A DNA stretch of 64,000 nt from Saccharothrix sp. GTDB taxonomy: Bacteria > Actinomycetota > Actinomycetes > Mycobacteriales > Pseudonocardiaceae. The notes beneath the pieces were generated by a model. That model was not told where the DNA came from. It saw only the letters and a list, made by a program, of their open reading frames with translations, and searched no databases. Of the stretch, positions 59,368 to 64,000 are shown piece by piece. The DNA lies in NCBI RefSeq assembly GCF_031180885.1, contig NZ_JAPSLK010000015.1, positions 62,001-126,000 of the forward strand, written 5' to 3'. Position numbers and translations under genes: made by a program. How positions within the stretch are numbered: position 1 is the stretch's first letter; every line of letters starts with the position of its first letter.

Positions 59368-60921
59368 GTGCAGCCACTGCCCCCGGACGCCCCGCAGCGG
59401 ATCGGCGACTACACGCTGCTCGCCGCCCTGGGTCGCGGGGCGATGGGTTCCGTGTACCTCGCCCGGTCCCGCGGCGGGCGGCCGGTCGCGGTCAAGGTCG
59501 CCAAGGCCGAGCTCGCCGACAGCCCCCAGTTCCGGGAGCGGTTCCGGCGCGAGGTGGAGATGGCGCGTTCGGTGGGCGGGTTCTGGACGGCCACCGTCGT
59601 GGGCGCGGACCCGGACGCCGAGCGGCCCTGGATGGCCACCGAGTACGTGCCCGGACCGACCCTCCAGCAGGCCGTCCACGACTTCGGGCCGCTGCCCGAG
59701 CGCGCCGTCCGCAGACTGGCCGGCGGCCTGGCCGAGGCGCTGGTCGCGATCCACGGCGCGGGCCTGGTGCACCGCGACCTCAAGCCGTCCAACGTGCTGC
59801 TCGCGACCGACGGGCCGCGGGTCATCGACTTCGGCATCGCCCGCGCGCTGGAGAGCTCCGGCCTGACCGAGGCCGGGATCGTGTTCGGCACGCCCGGCTA
59901 CCTCTCGCCCGAGCAGGTCGTGGGCTCGAAGATCACCCCGCAGAGCGACGTGTTCGCGCTGGGCTCGGTGCTGGTCTACGCGGCGACCGGCGCGGGTCCG
60001 TTCGGCGAGGGCGCCACGTCGGCGCTGGTGTACCGGGTGGTGCACCAGGAGCCGGACCTGTCCCGGGTGCCGCCCGGCCTGGTGCCGCTGATCGTGCCGT
60101 GCCTGGTCCGCGACCCCGCGCACCGGCCGACGCCCGCCCGCCTGCTGGAGCTGATCGGGCCGCCGTCCAACGACCCGTCGTGGCTGCCGGCGGAGGTCCG
60201 GACGCTGGTCGAGCAGCGGCACACCCAGCTGCGGGAACTGCCCGCCAAGCCGCCCACCCGGGTCATGGGCCAGGAGGCCAAGCCGCCGACCCGGCTGCTG
60301 GTGGAGGAACCGCCGCAGCCGGTGAGCCCGCCGCAGCCGGTGGCTCCGGCGAAGGTGGTGGGGGCGGCGAAGGTGGTGGGGCCGGTCAAGCCGTACACGC
60401 CGCCGGCGAAGAAGAGCGGGGCGAAGTTCAAGACCTCGCGCGCGGTCGGCCTGGGCTGGATGTCCGCGCACGCGTTCGCCGCGCTGGTGTCGGCGGGCAT
60501 CGCCAGTGAGACCTCCGGCGCGCCGAACGGGGTGCGGGCGGCGGCGCTGGTCGCGTTCCTGGTGTTCGCGCTGGCCGCGGTGCGGCTGCTGGTGGGTGTG
60601 TTGCGCTCGCCGCTGACCATCGACATCGGGCCGGACGGGATCGTGCTGTCCAACGGCACCGAAAGTCGTCGCCTGCCCTGGTACGCGATCTCCCGCGTCC
60701 GGGTCGACGCCCACCACTCGCGGCCCTGGGTGATGGTGTGGCTGGTGGGGGCGGCCAAGGCGCCGGAGTCGTTGGGGCGCGGCAGCTTCCACACCCACAA
60801 GGGCGGCCTGCGGGTCTACCCGATCTCGCACGAGCGGTACCGCAAGCGGCGGGAGCGGGACGTGGCGGAGATCAGGTCGGCTTTGGCCTGGTACGGCTCG
60901 TCGGTCTACGACCCCCGTTAG
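59368..60921 (+). CDS. Membrane Ser/Thr protein kinase (Hanks type) with C-terminal extracytoplasmic or PH-like domain
   Basis: A 517-residue kinase. The G-loop is LGRGAMGSVYLA, the ATP-binding Lys43 is in PVAVKVAK, the catalytic loop is LVHRDLKPSNVLL (Asp137), and the metal Asp154 is in VIDFGIARAL. The activation segment has GIVFGTPGYLSPEQV. After a Pro-rich juxtamembrane region (about 290-355) come two hydrophobic helices (HAFAALVSAGIASE, AALVAFLVFALAAVRLLVGV), then a PH-like beta domain (LTIDIGPDGIVLSNGTES). GTG at 59368 is preferred because TAATGT at 59355-59360 would give a leaderless transcript. It has no PASTA repeats. Confidence 0.9.
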   Translation: MQPLPPDAPQRIGDYTLLAALGRGAMGSVYLARSRGGRPVAVKVAKAELADSPQFRERFRREVEMARSVGGFWTATVVGADPDAERPWMATEYVPGPTLQQAVHDFGPLPERAVRRLAGGLAEALVAIHGAGLVHRDLKPSNVLLATDGPRVIDFGIARALESSGLTEAGIVFGTPGYLSPEQVVGSKITPQSDVFALGSVLVYAATGAGPFGEGATSALVYRVVHQEPDLSRVPPGLVPLIVPCLVRDPAHRPTPARLLELIGPPSNDPSWLPAEVRTLVEQRHTQLRELPAKPPTRVMGQEAKPPTRLLVEEPPQPVSPPQPVAPAKVVGAAKVVGPVKPYTPPAKKSGAKFKTSRAVGLGWMSAHAFAALVSAGIASETSGAPNGVRAAALVAFLVFALAAVRLLVGVLRSPLTIDIGPDGIVLSNGTESRRLPWYAISRVRVDAHHSRPWVMVWLVGAAKAPESLGRGSFHTHKGGLRVYPISHERYRKRRERDVAEIRSALAWYGSSVYDPR

Positions 60922-60924
60922 GGT
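60919..60924 (+). promoter_or_regulatory. Leaderless-type -10 box before the SLATT-like gene
   Basis: TAGGGT at 60919-60924 lies 6 nt before the GTG start at 60931, the usual spacing of an actinobacterial -10 for a leaderless mRNA. Its first three bases are the stop codon of the kinase gene. No clear -35 was seen. Confidence 0.4.
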
Positions 60925-60930
60925 GCGGGC

Positions 60931-61401
60931 GTGGATGGGGATCAGCCGGTCAGAGCCGGCCTCACGCCGTCGGAACTCGCGCAGGACCTGCTCGGGCGCA
61001 TCACCAAGGCGACCGAGTACGGCCGGTCGCGCAAGGACCGGTTCCGCCGCCGGTCGGCCGCGCTGAAGATCTCGCTGCTGGGCCTGTCCGCCACCGCCAC
61101 CATCATCCTGGGCTGGCAGGACTTGGACTTCTGGACCGGTCTGGCGTTCTCGCTGGTCGCCCTGACCACGGTGGTCAGCGCGCTGGAGCCGTTCTTCGCG
61201 TGGCGGTCGCTGTGGGTGCTGATGGAGGAGTCCCAGTACCGCTTCTACCGGCTGCGCGACGACCTGGCGCACTACATCGCCGCCACCAAGCCCGAGGACG
61301 TCGACCGGGCCCACGTGGAGGAGATGTTCGCGCAGTACCAGGCCATCTGGGCGCAGGTCAGCGACCGGTGGCTGGAGTACCGGCGGATCAGCGACCGCTG
61401 A
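60931..61401 (+). CDS. DUF4231/SLATT-like two-TM protein
   Basis: A 156-residue protein with two adjacent TM helices (ISLLGLSATATIILGW and FWTGLAFSLVALTTVVSAL, about 48-90) flanked by long charged helices: LAQDLLGRITKATEYGRSRK before and YRFYRLRDDLAHYIAATKPE, then WAQVSDRWLEYR after. This is the layout of SLATT/DUF4231 proteins, a 2TM family proposed to form pores and often found in defence or signalling contexts. It starts 9 nt after the kinase stop. Its 3' end overlaps the convergent enoyl-CoA hydratase by 14 nt. Confidence 0.7.
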   Translation: MDGDQPVRAGLTPSELAQDLLGRITKATEYGRSRKDRFRRRSAALKISLLGLSATATIILGWQDLDFWTGLAFSLVALTTVVSALEPFFAWRSLWVLMEESQYRFYRLRDDLAHYIAATKPEDVDRAHVEEMFAQYQAIWAQVSDRWLEYRRISDR

Positions 61402-62173
61402 ACACGGCCTTGCCCGGCCCGTCGGCCAGGAACGACGCCACCCCGTTGCGCAGGTCCTCGGTGTCGAACAGGTCGGCCGCGATGGCCGTGACGTGCTCGT
61501 TCGCCTCGGCGACGCCGCCGCGTTCGTAGTAGGCCAGCACCTGCTTGGTGGCCGCGTGCGCCATGGTCGGACCGGCGGCCAGGGACGTGGCGAACGCCAG
61601 CGCGGCGTCGTCGAAGCCCTCGTGCGGCAGCACCCGGTTGACCACGTTCCACCGCTCCAGCGTGGCCGCGTCGTACCGGTCGCCGGTCATCACGAATTCC
61701 TTGGCCCGCCCCACGCCCGCCCGTGCGGCCAGCCGCTGCGTGCCGCCCATCGTCGGGGTCAGCCCGATGACCTTCTCCACCAGCCCGAACGACGCCCGTT
61801 CGGAGGCCAGCAGGATGTCGCACGCCACCGCGACCTCGAACGCCCACGTCAGGCACAGGCCGTGCGCGGCGAAGACGGTCGGGAAGGGCAGGGCGGCGAC
61901 CCGGTCGGGCAGGTCGAGCATCTGGTCGAACAGGGCCTTGGCGCGCGCCCTGGTCTCCTGCGCGGCGAACAGCCGCACGTCCACCCCGCCGCTGACCACC
62001 TTGCCCTCGAAGCGCACCAGGAGCGCCCGCGCGGGCCGGTCCTCCAGGTCGCCGACGGCGGCGTCCAGCAGGTCCTGCAGTTCGGCGGTGTAGAGGTTCA
62101 ACGGGGGAGCGTCGACGGTGAGCACGGCGACACCCGCCGCGTCCCGCTCGACGCGGACCTGTTGCGCTGCCAC
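61388..62173 (-). CDS. Enoyl-CoA hydratase/isomerase (crotonase family)
   Basis: A 261-residue crotonase-fold enzyme. Oxyanion-hole segments are FEGKVVSGGVDVRLFAA and FAAHGLCLTWAFEVAVACDI. In standard hydratases the two catalytic Glu lie near GG.CLGGG and EV.LG; here the second region reads GLVEKVIGLTPTMGGTQRLA with a Glu kept and the first GLCLTWAFEV. Activity may be isomerase or hydratase; I cannot tell. GTG start. It could act in the same acyl-CoA catabolism as the carboxylase operon but is 58 kb away. Confidence 0.88.
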   Translation of the reverse strand: MAAQQVRVERDAAGVAVLTVDAPPLNLYTAELQDLLDAAVGDLEDRPARALLVRFEGKVVSGGVDVRLFAAQETRARAKALFDQMLDLPDRVAALPFPTVFAAHGLCLTWAFEVAVACDILLASERASFGLVEKVIGLTPTMGGTQRLAARAGVGRAKEFVMTGDRYDAATLERWNVVNRVLPHEGFDDAALAFATSLAAGPTMAHAATKQVLAYYERGGVAEANEHVTAIAADLFDTEDLRNGVASFLADGPGKAVFSGR

Positions 62174-62250
62174 GGGCGAGGACTTTACACGCGTCCGGAA
62201 TGGCGAAAACCGGGTGTCCGAATGGCCCAGCCGGTGCGCAGAATAGCCGC

Positions 62251-62718
62251 GTGACGACTTGGACCGTTCAGCCCGTTGCGCCGGACAGCCCCGCTGCGGT
62301 ACGCCTGATCCGTACCTACCTGGCCGACATCATCGGCCGCTACTACGGCCGCCCGGCCACCGACACCGAGGTCGACCGGGCGATCGCGGACGACCCGACC
62401 GACGATCTTTCGATGTTCTTCGTGGCTTCCCGGGGCGGGCGGGACCTGGGTTGCGCCGGCTTCCGGATGGTCGACCCGAAAACTGCGGAACTGAAGCGGC
62501 TCTTCATCCGTTCGGACGCACGCGGGCTCGGTGGCGGGGCAGCACTCCTGGTAACCGTGGAAGCCGCCGCCGTCTCGTTTGGCGCATCCTCCATTCGCCT
62601 CGACACCCGCGCTGACCTGGTCGAAGCCCGGAAGCTGTACGCCCGGCACGGTTACGCTGAGGTGCCGGCCTTCAATGACGACCGCTATGCGGAGCACTGG
62701 TTCGAAAAGCGGCTATAG
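62251..62718 (+). CDS. GNAT family N-acetyltransferase
   Basis: A 155-residue GNAT. LGCAGFRMVDPKTAELKRLF leads to the acetyl-CoA loop IRSDARGLGGGAALLVTVEA, then IRLDTRADLVEARKLYARHG and the C-terminal YAEHWFEKRL. The substrate is unknown. The GTG at 62251 fits the fold start; an ATG at 62200 would add 17 residues of low similarity. Divergent from the enoyl-CoA hydratase gene across 77 nt. Confidence 0.85.
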   Translation: MTTWTVQPVAPDSPAAVRLIRTYLADIIGRYYGRPATDTEVDRAIADDPTDDLSMFFVASRGGRDLGCAGFRMVDPKTAELKRLFIRSDARGLGGGAALLVTVEAAAVSFGASSIRLDTRADLVEARKLYARHGYAEVPAFNDDRYAEHWFEKRL

Positions 62719-62745
62719 GTCCCATAGGGTTCCGGAATCCCCCGT

Positions 62746-62766
62746 GTGAGGTGTCTCACTTGACAC
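62746..62766 (+). promoter_or_regulatory. Overlapping inverted repeats with TTGACA before the YCII-LuxR gene
   Basis: GTGAG (62746-62750) pairs with CTCAC (62755-62759), and GTGTC (62751-62755) pairs with GACAC (62762-62766). A perfect -35 hexamer TTGACA is at 62760-62765. The overlap of operator-like arms with a -35 suggests control by a repressor, possibly autoregulation by the downstream HTH protein. Confidence 0.45.
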
Positions 62767-62831
62767 TGAATTAGGGGGACAGTTGAGTGTGTCACGAAAG
62801 TCGGCCGCGGAATGAAATGGGGATCAGTCCA

Positions 62832-63365
62832 GTGGCTTTCGCCGTTGAGTTGACATTTCGTGATGCGCGCCAGGTGCGGAGATCCATTCATCTCGCACAT
62901 CGCGAATACTGGCGACCGCTCGCCGAGCAGGGCGTCCTGGTGGGCACGGGACCGTGGGCCGACGGCTCCGGTGTCCTGCTGATCTGCCAGGTGCCCGACG
63001 AGTCCGCCGCGCGAGACCTGGTGCGCGGTGACCCGTACGTGCGCTCGCAGTCGATCGCGGAGGTGCGGATCCGCCAGTGGCACGTGCTGATGGGCGTGCC
63101 CGAGGGCGAGCGGGTCCCCGGCATGGTGCGCCCGAGAGACGGGCAGAGCGCCGAGTCCCGGACGCGCGAGCAGCTGACGCCGCACGAGCACCGGATCGCG
63201 CTGATGATGCTGGAGGGCATGACCAACCGGCAGATCGCGGAGCACTTCTCGGTGTCCACCCGCGCGGTCGAACTGCACATCACCAGGATCTACCGCAAGC
63301 TCGACATCGGACGCCGCGCGCAACTCGCCGCGGCGATGCCGTGGGGGCAGCGCTCTTACCTGTGA
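62832..63365 (+). CDS. YCII-domain/LuxR-HTH fusion regulator
   Basis: A 177-residue protein. Residues about 1-85 are a YCII-like ferredoxin fold (VELTFRDARQVRRSIHLAHR, EYWRPLAEQGVLVGTGPWAD, LICQVPDESAARDLVRGDPY), keeping the His and the Asp of the DP motif that mark the family active-site-like pocket. After a linker, residues about 110-170 are a LuxR/GerE helix-turn-helix: LTPHEHRIALMMLEGMTNRQ, IAEHFSVSTRAVELHITRIY and RKLDIGRRAQLAA. The GTG at 62832 follows GGGGA and is preferred to ATG 62817. The YCII part may bind a ligand that controls DNA binding. Confidence 0.8.
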   Translation: MAFAVELTFRDARQVRRSIHLAHREYWRPLAEQGVLVGTGPWADGSGVLLICQVPDESAARDLVRGDPYVRSQSIAEVRIRQWHVLMGVPEGERVPGMVRPRDGQSAESRTREQLTPHEHRIALMMLEGMTNRQIAEHFSVSTRAVELHITRIYRKLDIGRRAQLAAAMPWGQRSYL

Positions 63366-63390
63366 CCTGATCGGCCGACTGGACACAGCG

Positions 63391-63421
63391 GAGGGCCTGC
63401 GGCGTGGACCCGCGGGCCCTC
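63391..63421. terminator. Hairpin terminator between convergent regulators
   Basis: A 12-bp stem, GAGGGCCTGCGG (63391-63402) with CCGCGGGCCCTC (63410-63421), with one G-T pair and a 7-nt loop. It ends the YCII-LuxR transcript and probably also the convergent LuxR pseudogene. Confidence 0.75.
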
Positions 63422-63451
63422 TTCGGCTTTCTCCGGCCACCGGCTCGGCTC

Positions 63452-64000
63452 TCAGGTCGCCAGCGCGCCGCGCGAGGTGACGCCGAGCTTGCGCAGCACC
63501 CGCGCCACGTGCTGCTCGACCGTGCGCGGTGACAGGAACAGCACCTCGGCGATCTCCCGGTTGGTGCGACCCTGGGCCGGCAGCCGCGCCACGTCCCGCC
63601 CGCGCGGGGACGGCGCGTTGCCGTAGCCGCGCCGACCGCGGCGGGACGGCGTCGCCACGCCCGCACCGCGCACCAGGTGCCGGCACCGGGCCGCGTCCCG
63701 GCTCGCGCCCAGGCGTGATCGAGTTCTCCACCGACCGGACCCCGCTCTCCGCCAGGTGCCGCCCGGCCTCGTCCCAGTCGCCGCGCGCGACCGCCAAGCA
63801 GCCCAGCACCAGGGAGATCTCGCTCGCGACCGGCAGCAGCTCGCGGTACTCCTCCAGCAGCCGCCCGGCGCGCGGCACCAGCGAACCCCAGTTGCCGGAG
63901 TACCAGTCGAGGTGGATCTGGGTGGACTGCCCGGTGCTCGCGGTGAACGGCACGCCCGCGCCCACGGTGAGCCGCAGGCCCTGTCCAGGAAGTCCCGCGC
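63452..64000 (-). pseudogene. LuxR-family ATP-binding regulator, broken (internal deletion with frameshift), 5' end beyond window
   Basis: The C-terminal HTH is intact in one frame (GRDVARLPAQGRTNREIAEV, LFLSPRTVEQHVARVLRKLG, ending at 63452), and the same frame runs back through RLGASRDAARCRHLVRGAGV to about 63717. Upstream of that, protein-like sequence continues in a different frame (RLTVGAGVPFTASTGQSTQI, LEEYRELLPVASEISLVLGC, RHLAESGVRSVENSI) up to the window end. The two parts meet near 63715-63720. In intact large LuxR regulators I expect roughly 100 or more residues of TPR-like sequence between them, so both a frame change and a deletion are present. It may be a sequencing error only if several hundred bases were also lost. 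Confidence 0.7.

Noticed and set aside
1-64000. tRNA or rRNA genes
   Set aside because: No cloverleaf with a TTCGA-type T-loop or rRNA signature was recognised by eye; a covariance-model scan would settle it.

Overview
The window is 64 kb of very GC-rich DNA with actinomycete gene style: many GTG starts, ATGA/GTGA stop-start overlaps, short leaders or leaderless starts, and long antisense open frames caused by G/C at third codon positions. The protein families (acyl-CoA carboxylase plus acyl-CoA dehydrogenase operon, DUF742 protein, tandem secreted S8 proteases, WsaF-like and YkcB-like glycosyltransferases) suggest a filamentous actinobacterium of the Pseudonocardiales (Saccharothrix / Actinosynnema / Lentzea type). 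That placement is inferred from gene content, not from a marker comparison. No rRNA, tRNA, CRISPR array or phage was seen.

Layout. 1-3.6 kb: end of an acyl-CoA carboxylase beta subunit, the biotin-carrying alpha subunit and an acyl-CoA dehydrogenase in one overlapping operon. 3.6-10.4 kb: an HTH regulator and four secreted subtilisin-like (S8) proteases, with a GNAT gene between the third and fourth. The two middle proteases have lost the oxyanion-hole Asn. 10.4-17.6 kb: lipoprotein cyclophilin, membrane mannosyltransferase-like protein, aspS, DUF389 protein, a kinase-fold protein lacking its catalytic Asp, and an SGNH hydrolase. 17.6-24.6 kb (minus strand): a two-component system followed by two YkcB-like glycosyltransferases around a GT2-GtrA fusion. 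24.8-28.3 kb: DUF5666 protein, CopC-like protein, Mug glycosylase, orphan DUF742 protein with a duplicated basic repeat, S4 protein, and an HExxH membrane protein.

28.8-59.3 kb is dominated by a cell-surface polysaccharide locus. It has a priming sugar-phosphate transferase, two blocks of sugar-nucleotide genes (Gfo/Idh oxidoreductase, RmlC-like cupin, SDR epimerase, two DegT aminotransferases, two left-handed beta-helix acyltransferases), a polymerase/ligase (Wzy-like), a chain-length protein (Wzz-like), a flippase (Wzx-like) and several glycosyltransferases. Between the two sugar blocks sits a 1605-residue secreted protein with an N,N-dimethylformamidase-beta-like N-terminal part and four DUF4082 repeats, with a perfect hairpin terminator on each side. 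Beta-propeller proteins, a glycosidase-like lipoprotein, a solute-binding lipoprotein and an MFS transporter lie among the later genes. WecG/TagA and GT2-GT4 transferases close the locus.

Two intergenic regions (41.5-42.2 kb and 51.7-52.0 kb) are packed with long nested palindromes and short tandem repeats of one shared family, including an identical 24-nt block 10 kb apart. They bracket the polymerisation/export half of the locus. The last 5 kb holds a Ser/Thr kinase, a SLATT/DUF4231-like membrane protein, an enoyl-CoA hydratase, a GNAT, a YCII-LuxR fusion regulator, and a LuxR-family regulator that is broken by an internal deletion and runs off the window end.
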